Shown here piece by piece: positions 1-11,238 of a stretch of DNA of 64,000 nucleotides. The stretch covers positions 568,171 to 632,170 of the forward strand of contig CAJNOI010000039.1 in the NCBI GenBank assembly GCA_905250115.1, read 5' to 3'. The translations under genes and the position numbers were made by a program. The DNA comes from Adineta steineri (Eukaryota > Rotifera > Eurotatoria > Adinetida > Adinetidae). Each line of letters begins with the position of its first letter. Positions within the stretch are counted from its first letter, which is position 1. The notes beneath the pieces were generated by a model that worked only from the letters and a program-made list of their open reading frames with translations, ran no database searches and had not been told where the DNA came from.

Positions 1-73
1 ATTTAACTAAACTAAAATAAAATATAAATATTTATTTGAAAAAAAAAAAAGTTTTTTTTTTCGGATTACTCAC

Positions 74-507
74 AAGTCACGTGCTACTTTAATATTCTTT
101 TCATCTTCGAGTAATTTTGGATTTGATATAAACTGTTCATAATTATTAATGACATTATTAATTAACCACTGTTGTTTTATACAAAATAGAATAAGTATTG
201 TAAGAAGTATGATTGTAATAAAACCAACAAGAATTATATAAATAGATAGAGCTTTAAAGAAGATATACAAGATTAAATATGAATACAATTAACTATATTT
301 ACCACATTTTGATCGTTTAACTGAACCAATTAATCCCAAGAGACCAATAAATATAACAAAAAAAGCAAGGATAATAACACCTATTATCAGTTGAATTGAA
401 TGATATTTATTATATACATAAAAACTCAATACCATCAAGGCAATACCAAATATGATTAACAGACTGTTAAGCAAGGATAAAAATGTTTTTGAACATGCAT
501 GAGCCAT
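74..507 (-). CDS. tetraspanin-like protein, 5' part (3' end beyond the window)
   Basis: Two exons are visible: 303-507 and 74-251, with a 51-bp intron (252-302). Translation from MAHACSK gives three hydrophobic helices in quick succession, LLNSLLIIFGIALMVLSFY, then a second around IIGVIILAFFVIFIGLLG, a short KRSKC loop, and a third starting SIYIILVGFITIILL. This spacing, with the small first loop and the Cys just before TM3, is the N-terminal half of a tetraspanin. A large extracellular loop begins afterwards (QQWLINNVINNYEQF). The exon stops at a good donor (GTGAGTAA at 73 downward), so the CCG loop and TM4 lie left of position 1. An alternative start is MALFALSINK, ten codons upstream (537). 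Tetraspanins organise membrane microdomains. The subfamily cannot be told from this part. Confidence 0.6.
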
Positions 508-537
508 TTTATTAATACTTAGAGCAAAAAGCGCCAA

Positions 538-2874
538 TTATATATCATTTTCTCTAATGTAGTCTACTTAGCTACAATGTAGAGTCAAATAACAACACAA
601 AAAAAAACGCTCGAAGTTCTTTTTTTCTGATCCTTGACATGAACCCATCGTACTAGACTTATTATAAAAAAAAGCGATATCTAATTTGCATTTGTTTACT
701 ATATAGAATTATGACAATGTTTGTATACATCATACCGAAGGACAAATATGTAACTACATCAAGACAAAAAAGAATTGAGCAATTGTTCTAATAGAAAAGT
801 CTGTTGTTAATGAACACTCTTTGTCTTCGGACAAAATCTCGTCATAACACAGTTCTAATTGACAGTACACTTGTCCTGTTCAATGACAGTTCGAGGGTGA
901 TGAAAAGTAAAAGAACAAAAGAAAGAGAGAGAGAAAGAGAAAGAGAGACAGGGAAAAACGATCATGAATAACTAAACCATTATAGATAGAGAATAATGAT
1001 AGCTGTATTACTGAAATCTATCTTGATTATTACTTACAGTACAAGACTATATGAGAGTAGAAAGTGACATTGATAATAATCATGGGAAGAATCATAAATG
1101 ACATCCAATTTTGTATATATATATTAATTAAGATAATTAATTAGGAATCTTACGATAGGATCTATTTTAACATTTATCAGAATCTAAAATCTACTGTTTT
1201 CTCTTAACTGACTCTTTTCAAAAATATCTCTTACTACTAATTGAATTATTCATCATTTTCAAAATAGATTATATCTAAAATAAATAAATAGTTATTTAAA
1301 ATCATTTAAAAATTTTTTTGTTTCTCATTCTAATCGATTCTGCTTATTCTCGATAGATAAATTCATTCACTATTTAATCTATAGTAGTGATAACTTTTAT
1401 CGAATAATAGAACTAATCGAAATAAGAGGTCACCAGAGTACAGAAATTTTTCATACTTAATACGATTCAATTTATTATACGTATATATTTTTTTTTCGTA
1501 AGAAGAACAAATTATCTTTCAGACATCATTGATGAATCTAATATTAAGACATAACAGAAGTGATAAGACAACGATACTTTTCTCTTTGAACTAATACTCA
1601 ATATTCGATTAGTAATCTAGGTTTCAATCAGATAGATAAGAAGACAAAAATAAAATACTTTTAATGTTATACTATACTTTTTATTCACCTGACCGAAATA
1701 ATTGACATATCAAATTGCTAGACATTTTCTATCTTTATTCTAATGAATATGAACGGAACTTAGCCATACTAAATTGACACTCGTATTATCACTGTATAAG
1801 CATCAAACTCTTATTGACGTCCGGCGACCAAAGCAGAAAAATGAGAAAAGCCTGAAGCTCATCAACATCGAAGAAAAAGAGCAAGAAAAGGAAAAGAGGA
1901 GGAAAACGTAATAGACACGCCACATTAACCAGAGAAAACAGAATAATTCTGATTGTGTGCAATGCTCAAATGCACACGCGAAGGTGAACGAGCATAGGCG
2001 GTAGCATATACAGATAGAAGGAATAATATTTGTGCCGGTTACTTTGCCTTCTTTTTTTCATTTTTTTTCTCTCTCTACTATTGATCTTCTAATTCTAAAG
2101 CATACATTTATGAAAAAAAAAGATAGACTTACGCATCAAGTTCCCATTTCCTTTCCAACATTTTATTGTTTCATGAGTATATTTATATACAATGTTTTGT
2201 ACGTAAATAAATCGAATTTTTTGTCTTATTTTGCTTCTATAAATCCTCATTTTGTAATAATGTACATTACTAACTAGAAGTAGTTATCAAAAGAAAAAAG
2301 AAAAAAGGATTTTTATATGTACGATACTTGATAATTAGGCGACCGATGAGAAAAAGAAAGAGTGTGTGTTGAAATATTGAGCGATATCTTTGTCCTTATA
2401 AAGATAAATATACCTTTGATGACCCATGTTTCTTTCACGCTTCTCGTATAAATTGAAAAAATGATAACCTACTGTTCAATATTATATAACTAATGATCAT
2501 GAAATAAAAAAAAGAGAAAATATTTATATATATATAGAAAGATAGATGATGATTCTAAGGTCTAAAGTTTATATTTAATGTTAACATACAGACAAAAAGA
2601 CATGTAGATTGCATGTGATCAAAGCTACTCTTGAGTTTTTTCAAGCATAAAAAACAATAATCTGTTATTTCAATAAGGAGAAAAAAAGCAGAAATTATAT
2701 TCTTAAAATGTCTTTCAACTACCGGTTGTTATTTCACCACTTATTATAGTATATTATTAAAGCTTTTAATACAGAAAAAAAAACAAACACAAAACGAAAA
2801 AACTCACATAGATAAAAAAAAATAAATAAATGTGCCAGTGATCTATTCCTGAGTCACTTTTATGGTGAAAATTA
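538..2874. other. intergenic, probable shared upstream/3' region
   Basis: No convincing gene is seen. The stretch is AT-rich, with a purine tract (GAGAGA/AAAGAGA) at about 916-950, a short TA run near 2525, and poly-A/T runs. An open frame at 2032-2277 is low-complexity and has no splice or domain support. The region lies upstream of the tetraspanin (minus strand) and downstream of the claudin-like gene (minus strand). Confidence 0.5.
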
Positions 2875-3901
2875 TTAAGCGGTGCGTACAAGAGGACCAA
2901 CAATCGTTCTTCCGGTGAGATTGATTAAAGGTGCATTTACCGGCTGAGCTACAGCAGCAGATTTATAGTAAGCTGGCGTTACATAAGCTGGTGTTCCCAC
3001 CGGTTGAGAAACTACACTAACTGCACGTCGTACTATAACTGGACCACCATAATATCGAGGCATACGTCTTGCTATATATTGTGAAAGTAAAGATGGTCCT
3101 GGTTGGCCAGTGAATTGTTGATATTGATATGGATTTTGCATTATTCCTGGTCTTGCTGCATAAGGCATTCCATATAATTGATTCGCTGGTCCAAGCATTC
3201 GTTGACCACCTACCGGTTGTCGAAGTTTACTACGTGTTGCTACATTTCCAAAGCCAAATTGTTGATAAAGATATCCAGCAATAAGAAATAAAATTGCAGC
3301 TAAAAATGATAATACAATTGTTGGAATCATAAGCCAAAACCCATAACGTTTATTGTATTGTGCATCACCTCTTGATTTAGAAAAATTAGTTGATTGTGCA
3401 CCGAATATTGGTATACCGATAATAAGAAAAACAAAACCTGTTAAAGTTAAAATAGCGGCTAAATATGCTAACAAAGGAAGAATAGCAGCAAGTATAGCTG
3501 CAATTAGACCAAGAGAAAGAAAAATCATGCCAGTAGTAATAAGACCATCAGCAGTAGTAACAAAACTTGGTTTACTTCCATTAAATAATTCATTTTGAGC
3601 AGTTGACCAACGATTACAAACAGTATTAAAAAGTGGTGTTTGATCTTGACAATATGACCAAAGACCAAAGTATTCTTGTGAAGAATAATTATAACGATGA
3701 AATGCATGCCAATCTGGTACACCGAAACCAATCCATCCTATTAAAAATAAGTATGTATATATATATATTGTTTTCACTATCAGTATTGTTTTGTACAATC
3801 ATACCAAGAATAAAAGCAATTAATAGAAGTCCTATACCAACAAGTAATAGAATTTTCCATAGACCAGGCCGAGTTATGAAGGTCGGCATTGCCATCGCCA
3901 T
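2875..3901 (-). CDS. claudin/PMP22-like four-transmembrane protein
   Basis: Exon 1 is 3805-3901 (start among several nested Met codons, MAMAMPTF) and exon 2 is 2875-3737, with a 67-bp intron; about 320 aa. Four hydrophobic helices are seen: WKILLLVGIGLLLIAFILG, a second after the first loop (GMIFLSLGLIAAILAAILP), a third (ILTLTGFVFLIIGIPIF) and a fourth (WLMIPTIVLSFLAAILFLI). The first extracellular loop carries the claudin-superfamily signature: a Trp (DWHAF), then GLWSYC followed ten residues later by a second Cys (NTVCNRW). A 120-residue Pro/Gly/Gln/Tyr-rich tail follows TM4, and the protein ends RTA, not in a classic PDZ-binding motif. Invertebrate members are septate-junction components or channel subunits. 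The exact role is not decidable here. Confidence 0.7.
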
Positions 3902-3913
3902 ATCGATCCACAC

Positions 3914-5914
3914 AAATGAAAGCTAATTGTAGTATTTAATTCATATAATATTACGCAGTGTGTTATTGTTTTTTTGTGTACGTTTTTGCGTCTTCACTAT
4001 TATCGACAGAAAAAAAAAGAAAGAAAACGGTGGTCAGAGTCAACGATACAGCGAATCAAATATTATATTGATGCAAAAACATCACTGAAAGTTCTGACAC
4101 ATAACGTTTACATGTGAAATTAGCCATGCATGTCGAGGAAAGCAAAACATCAAAACAAACATAATATTATTAGAATTAGGCGGTCCCAAGCCAGAGCTTA
4201 TGATTGTCAATCATTAAAAATACAAATTAATAGTTTATTAGATATGGTTTACAAATGGATATAATCAGTGCAAGAATCAAGAATCTTGACATTTATACAG
4301 TTTATTAAATGAGTCGTCGTTCTGCTTTCAGTTAGTTCCTTTTCTTCTCTTTCGATGAAGTACATGATTCGTAGCCTTGGACAGAACGAAAAAGGAAAAA
4401 CAATGTTTCGTTTCATATAGTAATAAACTATTTGTTGAATAAAAGACAAGAAAGAAAAAATATTGATTGATATTTATTTTTTCTTTTTATAATAAAAAAA
4501 AACTTTTCAACAAGTACAGACAGATAATTTCATCTTACTAATAGACATAAATAGCTGAAGTATATTCTCAATGTCAAAATGAAAATATTTCGAGCTATTA
4601 ACACTTAACAAGGATAGACATTACATTGAGACGAAAGAAATTGCCTTTTCCTCCAATTTCAATGACAATGTGTCTTCTATGATATCATTAAGCAACTAAT
4701 AATTTTCAATCAATATTTCGAGTTTTTATCTACAATTAACTAATTGAAGATCTATTAAATAACTAATATAGTTATAATCATAATTGACTAGATAAGAGTA
4801 AAACATAATAGTTATTGTATTGATGAACTTATAGAAGAAGTCAGATACAATTGTATTTTCTCTTGATTCTTAAAAATCATGAAAATAATAAATATGTTTT
4901 AATTGATCATTTTCGAAACCTGTTAATAGTCTATCTTTTCTATATTTATAGTTGTTAATAAATTACAATTACATAAACCGATTTCTTCATATAAAAAAGT
5001 GTATTTCTACTTTAAAAGACATCATACATATCAGTATAATCTTTTCTAATGATGATAGATCTATGAATTCAAATAAGAAAGTATTTCAATCATTGTATGT
5101 TATTATTTTATTCATAAAAATTTAACAAAAGCTCATTTATTAGATAAATGTACTTAAAAAGGTTATCATGACTTATACTTATATATGTAACGGTAGTGAT
5201 TAAATTATTCGAAAGGAAAAGGTTGATTATTGTTATTTTTTTCTATCTGAATTTTTCTTTGTATTACAAATTTCTGAAATGTGTACCTATATTTAATCAT
5301 AATACTTACAATTTTACACATAAAAAATGATCATTTATTATTAATTATGTAATTTGTATGGTTTTCTTTGTGTATCATACAATCGATTCATATTTTCACG
5401 TAGAAATAAAATTGTATTGTACAAATACAATCATTATTTTTAGCAGGACAATAATTTTTATTTACAATTTCTTCTGTATGTTTCTCTTTCAATTTTAAGT
5501 TGGTAAATTTATAAATTCTGAAGTAATGCTGCATTTCTATCAATGCTTTACCTAGCGGATGTACTGGGACCCACGTGAAAAAAGAAACCTGGATATAACA
5601 CTGATTCTTATCTTCTATAATTAACATATTCAAATGAAGAAAGACTATTACACAATCATGAATGTTGTTTTTTATAGTTTGAAGATAACTGAATCATAGT
5701 TTATCTAAACGTGATGTTGACTGAATCATTTCCTTCTACAAAAAAATACGCCTTTTCGTTTTTTTGCTCGTGATATTTAGCGTCCTCTATAATTCAAGTT
5801 GAAATAATTACAGTTTCTATTACAACCAATGAAAAAAATAGGATTGTGTTAGGTGAAATGAAAGATAATGAAACATTCAGCACTATCAATTGACATTCTT
5901 ATTTTCAACAGGCA
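3914..5914. other. intergenic region
   Basis: AT-rich DNA between the divergent claudin-like and Asterix genes. Short open frames near 4249-4449 and 5388-5633 show no domain, no splice context and no codon pattern like neighbouring exons. I see no RNA gene or repeat family here. Confidence 0.5.
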
Positions 5915-6927
5915 ATGGATTATCGTCGACCAGCTCGTATTCATCGGTAATTTTTATTATTTTACATTCTTTTTTTAATCTATGAAATTATTAAAGATTT
6001 CGACCAGGATTAATTACACAAGTAGATGATGCATTACCTGAATATATGAATTTAATAGGTATGATCTGTTCTATGTGTTCATTAATGCTTAAGGTAAATA
6101 ACACTAAAAAATCCGATTTTTTCTATAAAAATACTAATGCTTAAAATAAATTCTAGATTAAATGGTGTGCATGGGTTGCATTATTTGCTGGTAAAACTTT
6201 TTTGAATAAAATAAATATTTTTTTAAATATATGAATATTTAGCCATTGTCGGTTTTGCCAATTCACGAGCTTCGGAAGATACGAAACAAGTACTTAGCAG
6301 TCTTATGTAAGTAATTTACAACATCTAGTTTTGAGAAATTTTTTTTGAAAAGATGATGTACATCTGTCTATGAAAGTCATGTGTATGCGAAATATAATTT
6401 GAAAGATTAGAAATCAATCTTAATGGACATTAAGACAACAATTATTCGTTTTTCATAAGACCCCTAAGACGTAACTGAATGTAGTCGTAAATGCTAGTGT
6501 AAAATAATCTGATGGGGAAATAGAGATATCGATAGGTGAAGGTAGAAATAATGTATATGTTATAGAGAGAGACAAAAGGTAAAGAAAATCAATCCAGCAT
6601 TCAGATGTACAGAAAAAGAAATGGATAGTATAGATCATGGCTAATATCAGAGAAAATTTTCTTTGATTGAGTATGGTGTTCGAAAATATTGTCATTCTTT
6701 TCAATAATAAATGTCGCAAAGTATTTAATAAAATATCCTGTACCATTAAGAGCAATAAAAACATTTATCTTTCGATATTTCTTAGCTGCGAAAATTTTAT
6801 TAAAATTCTTTTGAATAAAATATTAAAACAACAATTTTTTTTATATTTCTTTAGGCTTTCAATATCTGCCGTTATTATTACATACATGCAAAACCCTACA
6901 CCAATGACAATTCCATTTATTCAATAG
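5915..6927 (+). CDS. WDR83OS: Asterix, PAT-complex subunit (WDR83OS homologue)
   Basis: Five exons: 5915-5946, 5997-6093, 6157-6190, 6243-6306 and 6855-6927, giving 99 aa. The protein keeps nearly every family landmark in order: DYRRP near the N-terminus, the PEYMNLIGMICSMCSLMLK block, KWCAWVALF, FANSRASEDTKQVLSSLM, LSISAVIITYMQNP and a final PMTIPF. Length matches the about 106-aa family. Asterix pairs with CCDC47 in the ER membrane as the PAT chaperone complex, which shields polar transmembrane segments of nascent multipass proteins. A splice-acceptor-like sequence (TTTTCAACAG) ends 3 nt before the ATG. The last intron (548 bp) is unusually long for this window. Confidence 0.95.
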
Positions 6928-6997
6928 AATGTTCTTTTCTTTTTTTTTTGTCTTGTTTACTTTTCGAATGAAAAAATATTTAGTAATGTTTTCTTTT

Positions 6998-8048
6998 TTA
7001 ATCAGTGTCTGTATCGTAATTAATTGGTTCACCTAGAAAAATAGTTGATGAGAGAATGTTGTATAATGCGTTTTGAAGATCACGTTGCAATATTTCATTT
7101 GTTGATCGCAATATATTAACATTTTTTTTTAATAAACGTTGTTCAGAACTTTGTTCGTATTCATTATCATTATTAATCGATTTACTTAATTTTTCAAAAC
7201 GAATTGATTCTTGTTCAAGTTCATTTCGTAATTGTTGACAATCACTTTCTAATTCTTTAATAACATATTCATATTTTTTTTTCTCTTCTGTTTTACATAG
7301 ATATTGTCTTAAACCATAAGCCATACCACTTGAATATACTTCTTCATATTCACTCATCCATTGTAAAAATTCATTTCGAATTCTTGCAAGTAAAAGACCA
7401 CGTTCGCAACATTGAAGTGTAATTATACGAATAAGTTCATCAAATAGATCATTATAAATTCGTCGACGTTTTGGACATAAACCGATTTCAAGTGCTTCTT
7501 CTTGATATAACATAACATGAAAACGTTCTTGTAATTGAATAAGATCATGTCGTGTACATGGAGTTTTTGATGGTAGAAATATTTCTTCATCTTGTTGACC
7601 CATAGCTAGTTGTTTCTTACGATCAATATCAGCATAGATTGGAAATAGACAAAGAAATGTTAAATCATTGTCTATTTTCGATGAAAATAGATCATTTTTT
7701 ATTCTTTTATAGATACGATCTGAGACACAAAATGATGTAGGTTGCCAAATGGCATCTATATTATTTGAAGGTAAATTGCATTGTTGACCAAAGATATCAT
7801 ATTCAAGTACAATATCTAGGAAAAGAAAAATACAATAAATTTGTTTTTATGATATGAAAAATGATACCTTCATTTTCTTCGTTGTTTTGTAACGAATAAA
7901 TGATTGGGGGTAATTTATGATACATATTTCGTAAATGTAGAAGAGTTGCTAATGTTTGCTTTGAGATTTTTGATGATTTCGAATATTTTAATAGACGATT
8001 TTTTGGATGATTTTCTGGATGGAGATTCCAATAATATGATTGTTCCAT
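6998..8048 (-). CDS. axonemal dynein light intermediate chain family protein (DNALI1/p28-like)
   Basis: Exon 1 is 7868-8048 and exon 2 is 6998-7815, with a 52-bp intron; 332 aa. The C-terminal 200 residues match the Ax_dynein_light family: LPSKTPCTRHDLIQLQERF, EIGLCPKRRRIYNDLFDELI, CCERGLLLARIRNEF, and YSSGMAYGLRQYL followed by a coiled coil rich in Glu/Lys (EEKKKYEYVIKELESDC). p28 proteins link inner-arm dynein heavy chains with actin in cilia. Human DNALI1 is about 258 aa, so this protein has roughly 75 extra residues at the N-terminus (MEQSYYWNLHPENHPKNRLL and following). It could therefore be a paralogue, not the direct orthologue. Confidence 0.82.
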
Positions 8049-8349
8049 TAATAATATATAATTTTCCGTTTAGTATGTCGTTTAAAATAAGTACTAACAA
8101 TCAAAAATCATTTCTCTTTTATTCGGCTCAGTTTTTTCTCTCTCTACTTCTTTTTCTTTTATCGAGATTGTACGAGAGACGTTCAATCAAGTTTTTTTCT
8201 TCGTTTAAGAACTAATGCATCGTATCAATTTATTATTAATGGGAATTTAAACAGGTGTAAATCTTAAGTTTTTTTCTCTTTTCTTATATCTGTATTAAAA
8301 TATCGCAAGTTCATAAAATGTTGTATTGTATTAATAATTTTATTTCTAG

Positions 8350-8715
8350 ATGACAAATTCAAATATTAATCAAAATAATGATTCATGTGCTAGACAATTA
8401 GAAGAACTTAATAAACTTTTTACCAATCGTTATACTGAAAAAGATGAAGAGTTTATTGAAATGACTAAAGGTTCACAAACTCCACCAACTATGGAAGATT
8501 GGGGTCCAGATAGAGTTTCTTATCGACCACAACAATCAGGTAATGGCAACCAACGACGTCATTTTTCAAATCCTCGTCAAGACTATGGGAATCAACGTCA
8601 GCAACATCGATATTATTCAAATAATAATCGTCAACAAAATCGATATTCTTCGAATGATAATCGAGAATATCGAGATCGTAGTCGAAGCCCTCCTTATCGT
8701 GATACACGTCGATAA
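8350..8715 (+). CDS. RAMAC: RAMAC: RNMT-activating subunit of mRNA cap methyltransferase
   Basis: Single coding exon of 121 aa. The N-terminal activation domain is recognisable (ELNKLFTNRYTEKDEEFIEM then TPPTMEDWG), matching the family pattern of FxxRFTExDxEY with a Pro-Pro-x-x-EW element. The rest is an Arg/Asn/Gln/Tyr-rich tail (QRRHFSNPRQDYGNQRQQ; RDRSRSPPYRD) like the RNA-binding tail of RAMAC. The protein binds and activates the guanine-N7 methyltransferase RNMT in the nucleus. A strong acceptor (TTATTTCTAG) abuts the ATG directly, so the 5'UTR comes from an upstream exon or a spliced leader. An AATAAA at 8774 lies about 60 nt after the stop. Confidence 0.88.
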   Translation: MTNSNINQNNDSCARQLEELNKLFTNRYTEKDEEFIEMTKGSQTPPTMEDWGPDRVSYRPQQSGNGNQRRHFSNPRQDYGNQRQQHRYYSNNNRQQNRYSSNDNREYRDRSRSPPYRDTRR

Positions 8716-9267
8716 TAATTAGTTCTTTTTTTGACTTGATGTAATATTTCTTGTGAAAAAATATTGTTGATTAAATAAATATATGATTGTACTATTGTAA
8801 ATGCATTTTTCTATTATAAAAGTATAACATTATAGGTTCGACAAATTCTGATAGTTTATCAGAAAACAGGCTATTTGTTTTATTATAATAACTATTTGAG
8901 TGTTTCTTTAGCTGATTAATATATTCGGCGGTTTTTTGCTATAAAAATAGTGGCACATTAACATAATAGTAGAATGTGTTAATTAATTGTTAGAAAAATT
9001 TAACATAAAATTCTGCATTAGTAATATTGTAAACTTTCTATAGAAATGATTAATGATATCATGAAGAGAACTTGTGCCTTATAAAAATCTCTCTATTTTT
9101 CAACCTATATTCTCAAATGTAAACTGTTCATCCTAATGTACTGATTAAATAAAAGATTTCAATCATTTATCGTTGTTCAATATAAGAAATGAATTCAAAT
9201 AAAAATTGCTAGTTTATTTGTTTTGCTGGAATATAATAAATATAAAATAAAAAACAAAAGAAGTCAT
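8716..9267. other. convergent intergenic spacer
   Basis: The 3' region between RAMAC (plus) and the minus-strand toroid-enzyme gene. It contains the AATAAA at 8774-8779 for RAMAC. Nothing else is recognisable. Confidence 0.5.
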
Positions 9268-10331
9268 TTATTGTAAATAATGACGGCTAACAACACCAGG
9301 TCGAAGACTAGTACAAAACATAACTGGTGAAATATCTTTATCTCTTTTATAAAGATGTGGTAACCAAAGATTATGTATTTCATCAATTCTATTTTTCCAT
9401 GCTTCATTAGCTTGATCATTAACTTGTGCACCAATAGTTGTACCAAATTCTCTAAATGCTAATCGTCGATTTAATGGCTCTCGAAAATCTCCTTGTTGCC
9501 ATAATTCTTCAAGTGCTTGTAATGATTTTGTTGTTATTGTTTTAGCCCATTGTTCATTAGGATACCAATGTGTTATCCATAATGCTTCACCTAAATCAAG
9601 TGGATCTGATGAACGATAACGTGAATATTTGACATCAACCATTGATTTCATATCTGCAATTTCTTTTTCTAATTCTCGTTCTTCAGCCATTTCATCAACT
9701 AATCGATAAGTTATATATCCATCGTATGGATCAAGATTTCCTTCAGATTGTACAGCTGGATGAGTTAAGTCAATATTCATTTTCCAATACATATGAAGTT
9801 GATTATTACGATCACGATAAACAAAATGTGGATGAACTGCTTTGATTAAATCAATAGCCCATCGTACATAACGTTGATCATTTTTTACTTTTGCCATACG
9901 ACTTAATGCAAATGCCCATTTAGTTAAATAATGAAAATATTCTAAAAATTCATATTATTTATTTTTAAGATATTATTTATTTGCTACTTACGTCCATCGC
10001 CATCATGTGAGCCTTCATCATCAATTTTACCAATTCGTAATCCTCCACGAGTTGGATATTCATCTGTTGCTGTTCCTAAACGTTTTTTTCCATTTCGTTC
10101 TCGTCCAAGTATATCATGTACATTATTAACAAGTGCATCAGCTTGTTCAAGATATTTAACATCATTTGTTTCACGATATAATGTTAAAAAATTACAAACA
10201 CCATATGCATCTGTCCATAAATAACGACTTTTATTGTCAGCATAAGCTTTTGGTATCCAATTTCCTTTAACATATGTACCATAAACAGTTTCAACTACTT
10301 TTAAAATCTGTTCAAGTACTGACTTTTCCAT
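9268..10331 (-). CDS. six-hairpin (alpha/alpha-toroid) glycosidase-like protein, 5' end uncertain
   Basis: Exons 9992-10331 and 9268-9941 are joined across a 49-bp intron that restores frame inside GDGQYFHYLTKWAFAL; 337 aa from the first in-frame Met (MEKSVLEQ). Features are suggestive of an (alpha/alpha)6 barrel: paired helices with aromatic/acidic loops, LWTDAYGVCNFLTLY, GGLRIGKIDDEGSHDGDGQYF, and later LDLGEALWITHWYP. There is no signal peptide in the visible part. A splice acceptor lies about 10 nt upstream of this Met (rc of 10341-10343) with the frame still open (NPI-M), so a short upstream exon is likely. I do not recognise a named family, and glycoside hydrolase function is inference from fold-like pattern only. 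Confidence 0.55.
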
Positions 10332-10341
10332 AATAGGATTT

Positions 10342-11238
10342 CTACAATAGAAAAAAAAATATGATAATCTAATAGAAATATTAATGAAATATTTTTACTG
10401 CATTTAAGAATTTGAGTATCATAAAAGTAAATCAAACAGGAAAAGCATTGTTTTTGTCATTTGCTAAACGAGTAGCCCTAGATAATCGTTTATATATATA
10501 TATATATTATTACTCCAAAAATGAATCGAAGCAATAATTCGCACTTTTCTATGCAATATAAGACTCGTCCAAATATTTCTTTTAAAGGACATTTCGTTTA
10601 TACGATGTTATAATCTATCGGTTAAAACTTTGCAGGATGGATTCATTCAATAGCCTGACAACACACCTTCCGATATCACCTAAGAAAGCAAACTGTGATG
10701 CTGTTGCTACGAATAATCAAAAACAAAAAGTGACGTTACACAGTCATTGATGCTTGGACAGCCATTGCTTTGTTTGACAGTCACTCAAGGTTGAATTTTT
10801 TCTCTCTCAATGACTTATTAGATCTTCTTATTGCGAAGAAACACCGAGATTATTATAAAAATATTTTATTTGTTATATCACCAATGTAGTGAAACTTCTA
10901 AAGTTGAATTTTCTAACTAAAGATATTACTTTAGATCGGTTACAATTGTAATCTGACCTTATTATTGATTTTTTTTCGTTAATCTGGATCAAAGATAAGT
11001 TAAACAACTAACTTGATATTTTTCGCAATATGAAATATCTTTTAATATCATATTTTATCATAAGCATTCCTAAAACGAACTTATTTGACCTAACTAAAAC
11101 ATTGGTAACGACTATTTTTCTTGCTCGAAACCGATTGGATAGATGAATTGAGCCAACAAGAAAGTGAGTCAATAATTTTTTTTATTATCAGTAATAGATT
11201 AGAAAGAAAAAAAAAGTTTGAAATCATATGATTATAAA
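10342..11238. other. divergent intergenic region
   Basis: Separates the minus-strand toroid-enzyme gene from the plus-strand oxidoreductase. It probably holds both promoters and the missing 5' exon of the former. A TA dinucleotide run is at about 10490-10508. No other feature is seen. Confidence 0.4.

Noticed and set aside
2032..2277. 81-codon open frame upstream of the claudin-like gene
   Set aside because: Low complexity (Phe/Ser/Lys), no signal or domain, no acceptor/donor context, AT-rich chance frame.
6453..6764. 103-codon minus-strand frame inside the last Asterix intron
   Set aside because: Hydrophobic low-complexity frame within an intron, no supporting signals.
8830..8860. GGTTCGA box-B-like motif, possible tRNA
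   Set aside because: No matching A box, no clover-leaf stems, B box incomplete.
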